Of a stretch of DNA of 64,000 bases, positions 8,020 through 18,439 are shown one piece after another (within the stretch, counting starts at the first letter, position 1; the number at the start of each line of letters is the position of its first letter). Under the pieces are notes generated by a model. The model did not search any database and was not told the origin of the DNA. It worked only from the letters and a program-made list of their open reading frames with translations. The stretch is taken from assembly GCF_014229965.1 (NCBI RefSeq), contig NZ_JABGBW010000002.1:1-64000 (forward strand). The letters run 5' to 3'. The DNA comes from Peptostreptococcus canis. GTDB lineage: Bacteria; Bacillota; Clostridia; Peptostreptococcales; Peptostreptococcaceae. The position numbers were made by a program, and so were the translations under genes.

Positions 8020-9921
8020 ATGGATAATGATAAAAAACCGAAAACGGATTACCTCGGATTTTATGGTTTATTACTAATTATTATGTTGGTTTTTAACAGT
8101 TTTCTACTTCCGGGTATTACTAAGAATAAGGTTAATGAAGTTGATTACAGTACGTTTTTGCAAATGTTAGAAAAAAAAGAGGTAGAAAAAGTAAAAATTG
8201 AAGATAATAAGATTTTTTTTACTAAAAAAACAGATAGTGAAGATAAGGCTTATATCACCGGTAAACTTGAAAACCCTGATCTAGTGAAACAACTTGAAAA
8301 GTCGGGTGCTAAGTATAGTAAAGATATACCAACTGAAAATTCGCCGGTTCAAAGATTTCTGTTGACTTGGGTTCTTCCTGCATTACTATTTTGGATGATT
8401 GGTAGATATATTGTAAATAATATGAGCAAAAAAATGGGAGCAGGCGGCGGAATGATGTCCTTTGGCAAAAGTAATGCTAAACTATATGTAAAGTCAACAG
8501 GTGTAAGTTTTGATGATGTTGCAGGTCAAGATGAAGCAAAAGAGGCTCTTACTGAAATAGTTGATTTTCTTCATAATCCCGAAAAATACACTAAAATTGG
8601 AGCCAAAATGCCAAAAGGAGCTTTGTTAGTTGGGCCTCCAGGAACAGGTAAAACACTTTTAGCACAAGCCGTTGCCGGAGAAGCAGGTGTACCTTTCTTT
8701 TCTATCTCCGGATCGGAATTTGTAGAAATGTTTGTAGGTATGGGAGCGTCTAGAGTAAGATCGCTATTTAAACAGGCTAAAGAGAAAGCTCCTTGTATTA
8801 TTTTTATCGACGAAATTGATGCTATTGGTAAAAAAAGGAATTCTAATTTTGGTGGAAATGATGAAAGAGAGCAAACTTTAAATCAATTATTGAGCGAAAT
8901 GGATGGTTTTGAAAGTGATTTGGGGATAGTTATGCTCGCGGCTACAAATAGACCTGAATCTCTTGATAATGCTTTATTAAGACCTGGTAGGTTTGATAGA
9001 CGAGTTCCAGTAGAACTACCGGATTTAAATGGTAGAGAATCAATATTAAAAGTCCATTCTAAAAATATTAATATGGATGATAATATAGACTATACTCAAA
9101 TTGCAAGGGCAACCTCTGGTGCTTCAGGAGCTGAACTTGCCAATATTGTTAATGAAGCAGCTTTAAGAGCAGTAAGATGTAGAAGAAATATAGTTATCCA
9201 AGAAGACTTAGAAGAGTCTGTGGAAACTGTGATTGCAGGCTATCAAAGAAAAGGTGCAGTAATTAATGATAAAGAAAAAAAAGTTATTGCTTATCATGAA
9301 GTTGGGCATGCTCTTGTAGCCGCTGCTGGTAAGCATTCTGCACCTGTTCATAAAATCACAATTATTCCTAGAACTTCAGGGGCATTGGGATATACACTGC
9401 AAATTGACGAAACAGAAAAAGTATTAATGACAAAAGATGAAGCCATTGATAAGATTACTACCTATACTGGCGGTAGAGCAGCAGAAGAACTTATTTTCAA
9501 TATACAAACATCAGGTGCAGCCAATGATATAGAAATGTCAACCAAAATAGCTAGAGCAATGATAACTAGATTCGGTATGGATGAAGATTTTGGAATGGTA
9601 GCACTTGAAACTATAAATAATCAATATCTTGGAGGAGATACTTCTCTCGCTTGTTCTCCGGAAACTTCTTCAAAAATTGATAAAGCTGTAGTTGAGATAG
9701 TAAGAAGATGCCATGACAGCGCTCTTGAAATTCTAAAGGAAAACATAGATAAACTTCATGAAATTTCAAATTATCTATTAAAAAATGAAACGATAACAGG
9801 TGAAGAGTTTATGGATATACTGGATAGTAAATATGAAATAACTCCAAATCCTAATAAAACTAATGATAGTTTTGAAAATGATGATAATCAAAAAATGGTT
9901 GAAGAGGATAAAGATGTTTAA
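8020..9921 (+). CDS. ftsH: ATP-dependent membrane zinc protease FtsH
   Basis: 633 aa. Two membrane segments (~15-32 and ~112-130) flank an extracytoplasmic domain. The AAA+ module has Walker A GPPGTGKT, Walker [13 protein letters not shown] and the arginine-finger stretch [15 protein letters not shown]. The zinc protease motif HEVGH is near residue 426. It degrades membrane and regulatory proteins. The tail is acidic. The ribosome site is TAAGGAG. The last 8 nt overlap the following gene, so the two are coupled. Confidence 0.97.
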   Translation: MDNDKKPKTDYLGFYGLLLIIMLVFNSFLLPGITKNKVNEVDYSTFLQMLEKKEVEKVKIEDNKIFFTKKTDSEDKAYITGKLENPDLVKQLEKSGAKYSKDIPTENSPVQRFLLTWVLPALLFWMIGRYIVNNMSKKMGAGGGMMSFGKSNAKLYVKSTGVSFDDVAGQDEAKEALTEIVDFLHNPEKYTKIGAKMPKGALLVGPPGTGKTLLAQAVAGEAGVPFFSISGSEFVEMFVGMGASRVRSLFKQAKEKAPCIIFIDEIDAIGKKRNSNFGGNDEREQTLNQLLSEMDGFESDLGIVMLAATNRPESLDNALLRPGRFDRRVPVELPDLNGRESILKVHSKNINMDDNIDYTQIARATSGASGAELANIVNEAALRAVRCRRNIVIQEDLEESVETVIAGYQRKGAVINDKEKKVIAYHEVGHALVAAAGKHSAPVHKITIIPRTSGALGYTLQIDETEKVLMTKDEAIDKITTYTGGRAAEELIFNIQTSGAANDIEMSTKIARAMITRFGMDEDFGMVALETINNQYLGGDTSLACSPETSSKIDKAVVEIVRRCHDSALEILKENIDKLHEISNYLLKNETITGEEFMDILDSKYEITPNPNKTNDSFENDDNQKMVEEDKDV

Positions 9922-10396
9922 AAATAATATTAAATATGAAAATGTAAAAGAAGTGACGACAAAAGGTTTAGTAGATGTAAATTACAATGAATTTTATAAA
10001 AAAGCATTCGAACTTTTTGAAGAAAAAAATACAAAAAAGTATTTCAATAAAGGAGCTCTACTTGCCGGTCCGTTTTGGTATATCTATAGAAAAATGACTT
10101 TCAGGGGTATAGCAATAATTGGTATACAGGTAATGTTGGCAACCATTGCATATTTCTTGAAAAAACCCATTTGGATTTCCCTTTATATCTTGAGTTTTGG
10201 ATTTTTCGCATATGCGGGTTTTTTTGGTACACATACATATTATAGAAAAATAATTTCACAAATTGAAGAGTCAAAGAAAGTAGATAAAAAATTCTTAGGC
10301 AAATATTATCACGATAAAAAAGGTGTAGATAGATATATGACTGGTTGCTGGATTTGTGGTACGATAGTTATCTACTATATAGCTTTGTTTTTATAG
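9914..10396 (+). CDS. DUF2628-like small membrane protein
   Basis: 160 aa from ATG9914, preferred over earlier in-frame starts because those lie inside ftsH and GAAGAGG is placed correctly for 9914. Residues ~50-62 carry the DUF2628-type signature GPFWYIYRKM, followed by two or three hydrophobic segments (~65-110 and ~142-160). Proteins of this type are integral membrane proteins of unknown function. The 8 nt overlap with ftsH suggests matched synthesis, possibly as a partner or substrate, which is only inference. Confidence 0.65.
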   Translation: MFKNNIKYENVKEVTTKGLVDVNYNEFYKKAFELFEEKNTKKYFNKGALLAGPFWYIYRKMTFRGIAIIGIQVMLATIAYFLKKPIWISLYILSFGFFAYAGFFGTHTYYRKIISQIEESKKVDKKFLGKYYHDKKGVDRYMTGCWICGTIVIYYIALFL

Positions 10397-10403
10397 AAAA
10401 ATA

Positions 10404-10429
10404 TACAAAATAAGTTACTATATTTTGTA
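10404..10429 (+). repeat. Small inverted repeat in front of tdk
   Basis: 9 bp arms (TACAAAATA with TATTTTGTA), 8 nt loop. It lacks a T tract, so it is more likely a weak leader hairpin than a terminator. Confidence 0.35.
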
Positions 10430-10450
10430 CAAAGTATTAAGGAGGATAAA

Positions 10451-11017
10451 TTGGCAAAATTATATTTTTATTATGGTGTGGTAGGAAGTTCTAAAACAGC
10501 AAATGTACTTATGGTCCATTATAATTATCATGAGAGAGGCAAAAAAGCCCTGCTGGTTAAACCGGATGTTGATAAAAGAGATGGAGATACTAATATTAGA
10601 TCGAGGATAGGATTAGAACATGATGGAGAATTAATGTCAAAATTCAAGAAATATAAAGAAAGTGAGATAAAAAATTATGATTGTATAATTGTTGATGAAA
10701 TTCAATTCTGTTCAAAAAAAGAAATTGATTTTTTATCTGATATAGTTGATATACTTGAAATACCTGTGATGTGCTATGGATTAAGAGCGGATTTTAAAAA
10801 TAATTTATTTGAAGGTTCTGAAAGGCTATTAGCAATAGCAGATGAAATTCATGAAGTAAAAACAGTTTGCTGGTGCGGTTCTAAGGCTACATGTAATGCA
10901 CGATATAATGAAAATGGAATAGTTCGTGAAGGAGAGCAGATTGTGCTTGGAGCAAATGACAAATATATAGCTCTTTGTAGAAAACATTATAAAGAAGGTA
11001 ATTTTGGACCAATATAA
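10451..11017 (+). CDS. tdk: Thymidine kinase (type II)
   Basis: 188 aa, starting with TTG after a perfect AAGGAGG. The P-loop reads YYGVVGSSKTANVL, with Ser where the classical Walker A has Gly (GKS/GKT). I recall this variant from other Firmicutes Tdk proteins. The Walker B is IIVDEIQF. The zinc site is CWCGSKATC with CRKH near the end, and the substrate lasso SRIGL is present. It salvages thymidine to dTMP. Convergent with typA across a shared terminator. Confidence 0.9.
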   Translation: MAKLYFYYGVVGSSKTANVLMVHYNYHERGKKALLVKPDVDKRDGDTNIRSRIGLEHDGELMSKFKKYKESEIKNYDCIIVDEIQFCSKKEIDFLSDIVDILEIPVMCYGLRADFKNNLFEGSERLLAIADEIHEVKTVCWCGSKATCNARYNENGIVREGEQIVLGANDKYIALCRKHYKEGNFGPI

Positions 11018-11115
11018 AATTTAGCAAGTTAATATTAATTAGAGAAAACTTTCTTCATTATGAAACAAATAGCTTTTATGGTAATTTTAAGCATATAAAA
11101 AGTTTGTAGATTTAA

Positions 11116-11154
11116 AAATCCTTCTATGGTAAATTAATTATCATAGAAGGATTT
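11116..11154. terminator. Terminator between convergent tdk and typA
   Basis: 13 bp perfect stem (11116-11128 with 11142-11154) with a 13 nt loop and AT-rich sequence on both sides. Placed between two converging genes, it can serve both strands. Confidence 0.85.
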
Positions 11155-11186
11155 ATTTTCATAAGCTTACTTTTTTATAAACTCAT

Positions 11187-13022
11187 CTATATTGTTTTAT
11201 TTGCTATAGATCTATTATATTTTATTCTATCTTGTTCATTGAGAATCTTTTTTCTTAGCCTTATTGCATCAGGAGTTACTTCAACAAGTTCATCATCTTC
11301 TATAAATTCTAAAGATTCTTCCAGTGTGAAAATTTTAGGTGGAGAAAGTTTTATGGCATCATCAGATCCGGATGCTCTTACATTACTCATTTTTTTGTTT
11401 TTAGTAGGATTTACAGTCATATCTTCTTTTCTGGAATTCATTCCAATTATCATACCCTCATATACATCCACAGCAGGATCGACGAAAAGTACTCCTCTAG
11501 ATGATAGGGCGTTTAAAGCATATCCCATTGTTTTGCCAGCTGTTTGAGAAATTAGCACCCCATTTAATCTAGATGGTATTTCACCTTTGTATTCTTTATA
11601 TTTTTCAAATGAGTTCAGTAGAGTACCTTCTCCTCTGGTAGTATTAATAAACTCACTTCTATAACCAAGAAGGCCTCTGGTAGGAACCAGGTATTGAATT
11701 TTAACATATCCGTCAACCAAATCCATAGATTCCATTATACCTTTTCTCATATTTAATTCATTTATAACTGATCCAGAATATTCTTCAGGACAACTTACAG
11801 TGACCCTTTCAATAGGTTCTATTATATTGCCATTTTCATCTTTTTTGAATAAGACTTGAGGTTTAGAAACACCAAGTTCGTATCCCTCTCGCCTCATGTT
11901 TTCTATCAAAATTGATAAATGAAGTTCACCACGTCCGCTTACTCTGTATCCATCTGTCGTTTCAAGTGGTTCTACCTTTAATCCAACATTTATTTCAAGC
12001 TCTTTTTCCAATCTATCTTTTATATGTCTGGTAGTCACAAATTTACCACTTCTTCCTACAAAAGGTGAATCATTAACCATAAAGTTCATAGATAATGTAG
12101 GTTCTTCTATAAGTATTTTGCCCATAGGTAAATTAGAATCTGCATCACATATTGTTTCGCCAATAGAAATATCGGGTATTCCTGCGATGACTACCATATC
12201 TCCACTGAATGCTTCTTTTACCTCTACGGATTTTAACCCTTCATATACTTGAAGCTTAGAAATTTTGCCCTTTCTAGGTTCTTCGCCTTCAGAGCAAATA
12301 TTTATCTGAACACTTTGATCCAGTTTTCCCTTAAAAACTCTACCAATACCCAGTCTACCAATATAATCATCATATGCTAATGCTGAAATTTGAACTTGAA
12401 GGGGTTCATTATCATAATTTGGATATGCATTTACATGATTAACAATTGTTTCAAATAAAGGTGTAAGGTCTTCACTACTATCATCCATCTCTTTTTTTGC
12501 TATACCTTGTTTAGCAATACCGTAAACAATAGGAAAATCACACTGTTCATCAGTAGCATTTAATTCAACAAATAAATCGAAAACTTCATCTACTACTTCT
12601 TCAGCTCTTTGATCTTTTTTATCAATCTTATTTATGAACAAGATTGGTCTTAATCCCTGTTCTAATGACTTTTGTAGAACAAATCTAGTTTGTGGCATTG
12701 GACCTTCAGTAGCATCCACAAGCAGAATAACTGTATCTACTGTTTTAAGAACACGCTCAACCTCAGAAGAAAAATCGCTATGTCCAGGAGTATCCACAAT
12801 GTTTATTTTACAATCTCCATGTCTTATTGAACAATTTTTTGAATATATCGTTATACCTCTTTCCTGCTCAAGGTCATTGCTATCCATTACACAATCTTTG
12901 ACAACTTCATTATCTCTAAATACACCACTTTGATTTAAAAATGCATCTACCAAAGTGGATTTTCCAGCATCAACATGGGCAATTACTGCTATATTAATAA
13001 TATTATTATGTTTATTATTCAC
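11187..13022 (-). CDS. typA: Ribosome-associated translational GTPase TypA/BipA
   Basis: 611 aa, the usual length. GTPase motifs: G1 AHVDAGKSTLVDAF, switch region ERGITIYSKNCSI, G3 DTPGHSDF and G4 NKID. Elongation-factor-like domains II, III and V follow, with the TypA-specific C-terminal domain (VPTRGLLGYRSEF). It binds ribosomes and helps assembly and stress growth. The start is GTG at 13022 with AAAGGAG 8 nt upstream. The leader of about 170 nt before it is AT-rich, with no structure I can name. Confidence 0.95.
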   Translation of the reverse strand: MNNKHNNIINIAVIAHVDAGKSTLVDAFLNQSGVFRDNEVVKDCVMDSNDLEQERGITIYSKNCSIRHGDCKINIVDTPGHSDFSSEVERVLKTVDTVILLVDATEGPMPQTRFVLQKSLEQGLRPILFINKIDKKDQRAEEVVDEVFDLFVELNATDEQCDFPIVYGIAKQGIAKKEMDDSSEDLTPLFETIVNHVNAYPNYDNEPLQVQISALAYDDYIGRLGIGRVFKGKLDQSVQINICSEGEEPRKGKISKLQVYEGLKSVEVKEAFSGDMVVIAGIPDISIGETICDADSNLPMGKILIEEPTLSMNFMVNDSPFVGRSGKFVTTRHIKDRLEKELEINVGLKVEPLETTDGYRVSGRGELHLSILIENMRREGYELGVSKPQVLFKKDENGNIIEPIERVTVSCPEEYSGSVINELNMRKGIMESMDLVDGYVKIQYLVPTRGLLGYRSEFINTTRGEGTLLNSFEKYKEYKGEIPSRLNGVLISQTAGKTMGYALNALSSRGVLFVDPAVDVYEGMIIGMNSRKEDMTVNPTKNKKMSNVRASGSDDAIKLSPPKIFTLEESLEFIEDDELVEVTPDAIRLRKKILNEQDRIKYNRSIANKTI

Positions 13023-13223
13023 TTTGTTTCTCCTTTAAAATTTACTGATTTTATATAAAATATATATTATTATGAATATAATTTATTAAAAAATATTATA
13101 GTAATAACTATTAAAAATAAGTATTGCAGGTGTTTTAAATACAAAGCAATAATTATTTTTTAAATACAACTTTAATATTATATCAGAAAATGTATATATT
13201 GTATAGATTTTGAATATAAAAAA

Positions 13224-13245
13224 GCCTCTTTCTTACTGAAGAGGC
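13224..13245 (-). terminator. Terminator of the small membrane protein gene
   Basis: 7 bp GC-rich stem (GCCTCTT with AAGAGGC), 8 nt loop, and an A run on the plus strand that becomes a T tail on the minus strand. It starts 7 nt after the stop codon. Confidence 0.8.
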
Positions 13246-13252
13246 AAAAATT

Positions 13253-13468
13253 TTACTTTAGTTTTTTAGAATTTTTAGGCATATAATCATCATCAGAATC
13301 ATAGGATCTTACGAGATAAGCAAGTACTAATCCACATATTAGGCCACCTGCAATTAAAAACCATGGTATATCCAATTTATAAATAGTTTTATATATTAAT
13401 GTACTCATTGATGAAAATACCGAAAATAATGCAATGAACATTATAATTTTTCTAGTAGATTTACTCAT
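13253..13468 (-). CDS. Small membrane protein, two predicted helices
   Basis: 71 aa. Hydrophobic segments at ~8-26 and ~35-53, then a short acidic stretch (SYDSDDDY) and a basic tail. GGAG sits 8-9 nt before the ATG, and it has its own terminator, so it is probably a real gene. I do not recognise a family. It lies between typA and the copper ATPase without obvious connection to either. Confidence 0.65.
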   Translation of the reverse strand: MSKSTRKIIMFIALFSVFSSMSTLIYKTIYKLDIPWFLIAGGLICGLVLAYLVRSYDSDDDYMPKNSKKLK

Positions 13469-13745
13469 ATTAATTACTCCATTCCTAATTGTTATAAAAA
13501 ATTATACTTACATTATATAAAATTATATGACAGTATTCAATAATATATTATAATACATCTATAAATTAGTTGTTTTTGGTGTATAATATAATTAAAGGGT
13601 AAACGAATTGACTATTAATATCACTGTAGATTTCTAATTTGTTTTAGTAGTCATGAAAAATTAATTATTATAAATAGTATTCTTTATAACTTAGTATTCC
13701 CAATTTAGTAATAATAACATATCATTTTGATGTGAGGAGGTAAAA

Positions 13746-16037
13746 ATGGAAAAATTAGATTTTAAAATCGATGGTATGAGTTGTGCGGCTTGTTCAAAAT
13801 CTGCTGAAAGGTCTTTGAAAAAAACTCCGGGGATTTCATCAGCAATTGTGAATATTGCAACTGAAAAAGCGGTTATAGAATATGATCCAAGCATATGTAG
13901 TATAGAAGATATAAGATTGGCAGTCGAAAAAGTGGGTTTTCATATGGTTATGGAAGAAGATGAAATAGTTGAAGAAGAGAATGAAATTGTATTAAAGAGA
14001 TTTATTATAGCAATAGTATTTGCATCACTTCTTTTTACAGTTTCTATGGGGCCTATGATTGGAATAGGTCTTCCACATATAGTTTCTCCACACGAAAATC
14101 CTGTTTATCATGCTATTTTACAAATAGTTCTTGTGGTGCCTGTTATGATAGCTGGAAGTAAATTTTATACAAATGGATATAAATCATTATTTAATAAAAG
14201 TCCTAATATGGATTCTTTAGTTGCAGTTTCGACATCTGCAGCATTTATATTTAGCTTAGTAAATACTTATAGACTGGCTTTTGACAATGAGTTTCATAAT
14301 AGTATTTTGGGAACTCACCAACATTTACCACTTTATTTTGAAAGTTGTGGTGTAATAATAGCTTTAATAATGCTCGGAAAATATTTTGAAGCCAGAAGTA
14401 AAGCTAAAACTTCAAAAGCTATAAAATCATTAATGGACTTACAAGCAAAAACTGCCATTATTGAAGTAAATGGAGAAGAAAAAGAAATTCCCATTGAAAA
14501 TGTTGAAATAGGCAATATCATATTAGTCAAACCTGGTCAGAAAATACCAGTAGATGGAACTGTTATTTTTGGAAATACATCAGTTGACGAATCTATGCTT
14601 ACAGGTGAAAGTATACCGATAGAAAAAAACATTGGTGATTTTGTGACTGGAGCGAGCATAAATAAAAATGGTTTTATCAAATTTAGAGCTGAAAAAATTG
14701 GTAAAGATACAATGTTATCCCAAATTATTAAATTAGTCGAGGATGCTCAAAATAAAAAGGCTCCAATTGCTAATTTGGCAGATGTAGTATCGGGATATTT
14801 TGTACCAGCGGTAATGCTTATATCAATAATATCAGCATTACTATGGTTTTTTATCGGTAGAGCCGGATTTGAGTTTTCTCTTACAATATTTGTTTCTGTT
14901 CTTGTTATTGCTTGTCCTTGTGCATTAGGACTTGCAACACCAACTGCCATAATGGTTGGTACAGGAGTAGGTGCAGAAAATGGAATATTGATAAAAGGAG
15001 GAGATTCTCTTGAATCTGCTCATAAAATAACAACTGTTGCTTTTGATAAAACAGGTACAATAACAGAAGGAAAACCAACGGTTACAGATATATATTTAGT
15101 TGATAATTCTATTGATAGTGATGAACTTATTAGACTAGCCGCATCATCAGAATCCAATTCAGAACATCCCTTGGCAGAGGCAATAGTAGAATATGCCAAA
15201 GAAAAAAAAATAGATCTATATCAAGTTGATAGATTTGAAAGTATTACAGGTAAAGGTATTATCACAGAAATATCCGGCACTATTGATAACATAGATAAAA
15301 ATATTGACAATGACAAAAAATTCTTTATTGGTAATAGAAAACTTATAGAGGAATTTGTTGGAGTGATAGATAATAAAAGTATAGAAAAAGCGAGTGAGCT
15401 TGCGAATTTAGGAAAAACACCTATGTATATTGCTAATAGCAAAAGTTTATTAGGGATAATTTGTGTTGCCGATACAGTGAAGAAAAGTAGTAAGGCAGCT
15501 ATATCAAAATTGCATGATATGGGAATAAAAGTGGCTATGATTACAGGTGATAATGAAAAAACTGCTAGAGCAATTGCTGGGGAAGTAGGTATTGATATTG
15601 TGAAAGCAGATATTTTGCCTTCTGAAAAATCTAATGTAATTATTGAACTACAGAATGAAGGTGAATTTGTCGCAATGGTAGGAGATGGAATAAATGATGC
15701 TCCAGCTCTTGCACAATCAAATGTCGGAATAGCCATAGGAAATGGTACTGATGTAGCACTGGAATCAGCAGATATTGTATTGATGAGAAGTGATTTGATG
15801 GATGTTCCAAATTCCATAAAGCTAAGCAGGGAAACTATTAAAAATATAAAGCAAAATTTAGGTTGGGCTTTTGGATATAATATAATAGGAATACCTTTCG
15901 CTGCAGGCTTTTTCTATATATTTGGCGGGCCACTTCTTAATCCTATGATTTCGGCAGCAGCGATGAGTTTTTCTTCTGTAAGTGTAGTATCGAATGCTTT
16001 GAGATTAAGAAAGTTTAAAACATTTAATAAAATCTAA
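13746..16037 (+). CDS. copA: Copper-translocating P1B-type ATPase
   Basis: 763 aa. One heavy-metal-binding domain ([10 protein letters not shown], Cys13 and Cys16) is followed by eight predicted membrane helices. The transport motif [10 protein letters not shown], the actuator TGES, the phosphorylation site [11 protein letters not shown], the SEHPLAEA motif of this class and [10 protein letters not shown] are all present. The CPC motif and the HP element support Cu(I) export. No CopZ chaperone and no CsoR or CopY regulator lies nearby, so control is not visible here. The ribosome site GAGGAGG precedes the start by about 7 nt. Confidence 0.92.
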   Translation: MEKLDFKIDGMSCAACSKSAERSLKKTPGISSAIVNIATEKAVIEYDPSICSIEDIRLAVEKVGFHMVMEEDEIVEEENEIVLKRFIIAIVFASLLFTVSMGPMIGIGLPHIVSPHENPVYHAILQIVLVVPVMIAGSKFYTNGYKSLFNKSPNMDSLVAVSTSAAFIFSLVNTYRLAFDNEFHNSILGTHQHLPLYFESCGVIIALIMLGKYFEARSKAKTSKAIKSLMDLQAKTAIIEVNGEEKEIPIENVEIGNIILVKPGQKIPVDGTVIFGNTSVDESMLTGESIPIEKNIGDFVTGASINKNGFIKFRAEKIGKDTMLSQIIKLVEDAQNKKAPIANLADVVSGYFVPAVMLISIISALLWFFIGRAGFEFSLTIFVSVLVIACPCALGLATPTAIMVGTGVGAENGILIKGGDSLESAHKITTVAFDKTGTITEGKPTVTDIYLVDNSIDSDELIRLAASSESNSEHPLAEAIVEYAKEKKIDLYQVDRFESITGKGIITEISGTIDNIDKNIDNDKKFFIGNRKLIEEFVGVIDNKSIEKASELANLGKTPMYIANSKSLLGIICVADTVKKSSKAAISKLHDMGIKVAMITGDNEKTARAIAGEVGIDIVKADILPSEKSNVIIELQNEGEFVAMVGDGINDAPALAQSNVGIAIGNGTDVALESADIVLMRSDLMDVPNSIKLSRETIKNIKQNLGWAFGYNIIGIPFAAGFFYIFGGPLLNPMISAAAMSFSSVSVVSNALRLRKFKTFNKI

Positions 16038-16094
16038 AAAAAATCAAGAATTAAAAAATATAAAAGATTTTTAATCTATATAGTAGAAATTTAT

Positions 16095-16177
16095 AATAAT
16101 ACAGGCTCACATTAAATTTAACATCCTTGATTCTATTTAAGAATTCAAATTATAAATTTATAAGAGCCTGTATTATT
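16095..16177. terminator. Perfect 14 bp inverted repeat with 55 nt loop between copA and the Dabb gene
   Basis: Arms 16095-16108 and 16164-16177 are exact reverse complements. The genes on either side converge, so a bidirectional terminator is the simplest reading. The loop is unusually long and contains smaller A/T hairpins. A short mobile relic is possible but unsupported. Confidence 0.55.
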
Positions 16178-16184
16178 TATTTTA

Positions 16185-16475
16185 CTAATCAATATCTATT
16201 ACCGCTTTTGAAATAATACCTTCTGATTTTATTTTATCTAAAAGCATTAGATGTTCTGGATGAAGCAAATAATCATCAAGCTTGTTCTTATCTTCTATGT
16301 CAATAAATAAAATCAAATCCATATTTGAATCTTTTTCCAAGACATTTATTTTATAATCATATTCTTTTATTACCTTGTATTTATCTCTCAGATTATCATA
16401 AATTTTGACAAGATCTTCAGACAATATTTCCACACTTTTTTTTTCATTAAATTTGAATAATACGATATGTCTCAT
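16185..16475 (-). CDS. Dabb-family stress-responsive alpha/beta-barrel protein
   Basis: 96 aa. It begins MRHIVLFKFNEK and has the family-typical HPEHL (LLHPEHLMLLDKI) near residue 75, as in Dabb domains, which form ferredoxin-like dimeric barrels. The biochemical role is unknown in most bacteria. The start is preceded by AAGGAGG. The gene stands alone and converges on copA. Confidence 0.8.
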   Translation of the reverse strand: MRHIVLFKFNEKKSVEILSEDLVKIYDNLRDKYKVIKEYDYKINVLEKDSNMDLILFIDIEDKNKLDDYLLHPEHLMLLDKIKSEGIISKAVIDID

Positions 16476-16653
16476 ATGAGCCTCCTTATGTTTTTATATT
16501 TAATTTAAGTATACTATAAAAAAGACTATATTGTATAATTTTTATTAAAAAATCGTTCTTTTTTGATATTTTTCACAAAGAATGTTTGTATATTTTTTGT
16601 CAATAAAATTAAGGAATACTGATTTTTGAACGAAGATATGATTAATTTTTAAA

Positions 16654-16682
16654 TTGATAGAATTCGACAAATATGATATAAT
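16654..16682 (+). promoter_or_regulatory. Promoter of the two-component/permease unit
   Basis: TTGATA at 16654-16659, 17 bp spacer, TATAAT at 16677-16682, about 45 nt before the response regulator start. Confidence 0.7.
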
Positions 16683-16735
16683 TACGTGTATATGAAAATT
16701 GAGTGATTATTTTGGTCACGTAAGGAGAGGTTGTT

Positions 16736-17407
16736 ATGAATCAATATAAGATCCTTGTAGTAGAGGATGATAAAGATATACAGGAACTTATGGTTGAATT
16801 TTTAAAAGCCAAAGATTATATTGTCGATGCCGTATCAGATGGAGTGGAGGCTATACAAAAATTTAAAGAAAGTAAATATGATTTAATTATAATGGATATT
16901 ATGATGCCTAATTTAGATGGATATACAGCCTGTAAGATGATAAGAAGTACATCAAATATCCCTATAATTTTTCTAACTGCATTAACAGAAGAAACTGATG
17001 AAATGAAGGGATTTGAATTAGGTTGTGATGATTATATTACAAAACCATTTTCATTCAACGTCTTTGTAAAAAGAGTAGAAGCGATATTAAGAAGGGGTCT
17101 AAAACCAACTAATTGTAGTGTTTTAGAGTTTGAAAATTTAACTCTGGATTTAAATACTTATACTGTTAATGTAAATGGTAATAGTATTGAATTAACTCTT
17201 AAAGAATTTAATATATTAAAAGAATTAATTGAAAAATATCCGCAGGTAGTTACAAGAGAAAACTTGTTGGATAGTATTTGGGGATATGATTTTTATGGTG
17301 ACACTAGAATAGTAGATGCTCATATTAAAAATATTAGAAAAAAAATCGAACTTCCGTATATTAAAACAGTGAAAGGTATTGGTTACACTCTTGAGAAAAT
17401 TGATTAA
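16736..17407 (+). CDS. OmpR/PhoB-type response regulator
   Basis: 223 aa. The receiver domain (~5-115) has the acidic pocket VVEDDKD, the phospho-acceptor Asp in LIIMDIMMPNLDG, and Lys in ITKPFSF. The C-terminal winged helix (~128-222) ends GDTRIVDAHIKNIRKKI and VKGIGYTLE. AAGGAGAGG lies before the ATG. The kinase gene begins within its last codons. Confidence 0.92.
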   Translation: MNQYKILVVEDDKDIQELMVEFLKAKDYIVDAVSDGVEAIQKFKESKYDLIIMDIMMPNLDGYTACKMIRSTSNIPIIFLTALTEETDEMKGFELGCDDYITKPFSFNVFVKRVEAILRRGLKPTNCSVLEFENLTLDLNTYTVNVNGNSIELTLKEFNILKELIEKYPQVVTRENLLDSIWGYDFYGDTRIVDAHIKNIRKKIELPYIKTVKGIGYTLEKID

Positions 17408-18419
17408 TAAATGGAATAAGCTGAATTTAAAACTCAAGGTTTTAATTACGACATTTTTTATTGAAACAACACTGGCCTCTTTAATAATTCTGATTACATA
17501 TTTTGTTATAGTTAGACTATATAAAACCAATTTAGAAGGTAAATCGATAAGAAATTCCGTTTTTTTAATAAATATGATAAAAGAGGCTGATATAATCCTT
17601 CTTCCTATAATAATTATTATAGTAATAATTTTCTCTTTTTTAGGCTCTTATCTGTTTTTTGAATTGGTAACTAAACCACTTATCACTATAATTGATCAAG
17701 AGCATTTCCAAATGAGTAGAAAAAAAGCTTTTATTGCTGCTATTTCGCATGAATTAAAGACACCTATTACTGTTATTAGTGGTCAATTAGAAGGTATGAT
17801 TCACAATATAGGTAAATATAAAGATAGGGAATTATATTTAAAAAAATGTTACGATACAACCCAGGATATGAAATTTTTGATAAGTAAGATGATGGAAATT
17901 TCCAGAAAAGATATATTTGATGAAAAATCTGAAAAAATAGAGATTGATATCAATGGACTTGTTCAAAATTCAATTAATAAACATCGTTTTGTATACGAGC
18001 AAAAAAATATAAGAATCATTACTAATTATAGAAATAGGCAAAAAATAGTAGCTAATGAAGAAGATATGAAAACAGTAATTAACAATATAATCGGTAATGC
18101 TATTTTTTATTCACCTGAAAATAATACAATAATAGTTACACTCAATGAAAAGATGATTTCACTTTCTGAATATCTAGTAACACTCACAGTTGAAAATACT
18201 GGTGTATCTTTATCTAAAGAGCAATTAAAAAGTATTTTTGAACCTCTATACAGAGTTGAAACTTCTAGAAACAGAAATACTGGAGGTAGTGGACTAGGAT
18301 TATATTTTGTAAGCCAGATATTGACTAATCATGGCTTTAAGTACAAGATGTTTAGTAGGGAAAATTCTACTGTATTTACAATAGATTTTACTCCTTATGA
18401 CATAAACTATATTTCTTAA
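17391..18419 (+). CDS. Sensor histidine kinase
   Basis: About 342 aa from TTG17391. An in-frame TTG at 17379 is also possible, but its distance from GAAAGG is too short. Two membrane segments (~14-40 and ~67-95) enclose a very short outside loop, so it probably senses within the membrane or through a partner. No clear HAMP domain separates the second helix from the dimerisation motif AAISHELKTPITVI. The ATPase domain has the N box NNIIGNAIFYS and the G box GGSGLGLYFVSQI. It overlaps the response regulator by 17 nt and is followed 20 nt later by a purine permease. Confidence 0.88.
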   Translation: MRKLINKWNKLNLKLKVLITTFFIETTLASLIILITYFVIVRLYKTNLEGKSIRNSVFLINMIKEADIILLPIIIIIVIIFSFLGSYLFFELVTKPLITIIDQEHFQMSRKKAFIAAISHELKTPITVISGQLEGMIHNIGKYKDRELYLKKCYDTTQDMKFLISKMMEISRKDIFDEKSEKIEIDINGLVQNSINKHRFVYEQKNIRIITNYRNRQKIVANEEDMKTVINNIIGNAIFYSPENNTIIVTLNEKMISLSEYLVTLTVENTGVSLSKEQLKSIFEPLYRVETSRNRNTGGSGLGLYFVSQILTNHGFKYKMFSRENSTVFTIDFTPYDINYIS

Positions 18420-18439
18420 TAAATTTTTGGAGGTATTAA

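Noticed and set aside
13561-13745. CopY/CsoR operator upstream of copA
   Set aside because: I looked for TACANNTGTA-type or GC-rich dyads and saw none. A TATAAT at 13582 is present but lacks a good -35.
15221-15817. Long reverse-strand open frame (198 codons) inside copA
   Set aside because: It is the antisense shadow of the conserved ATP-binding region of the copper ATPase. It has no ribosome site and its composition is unlike a protein.
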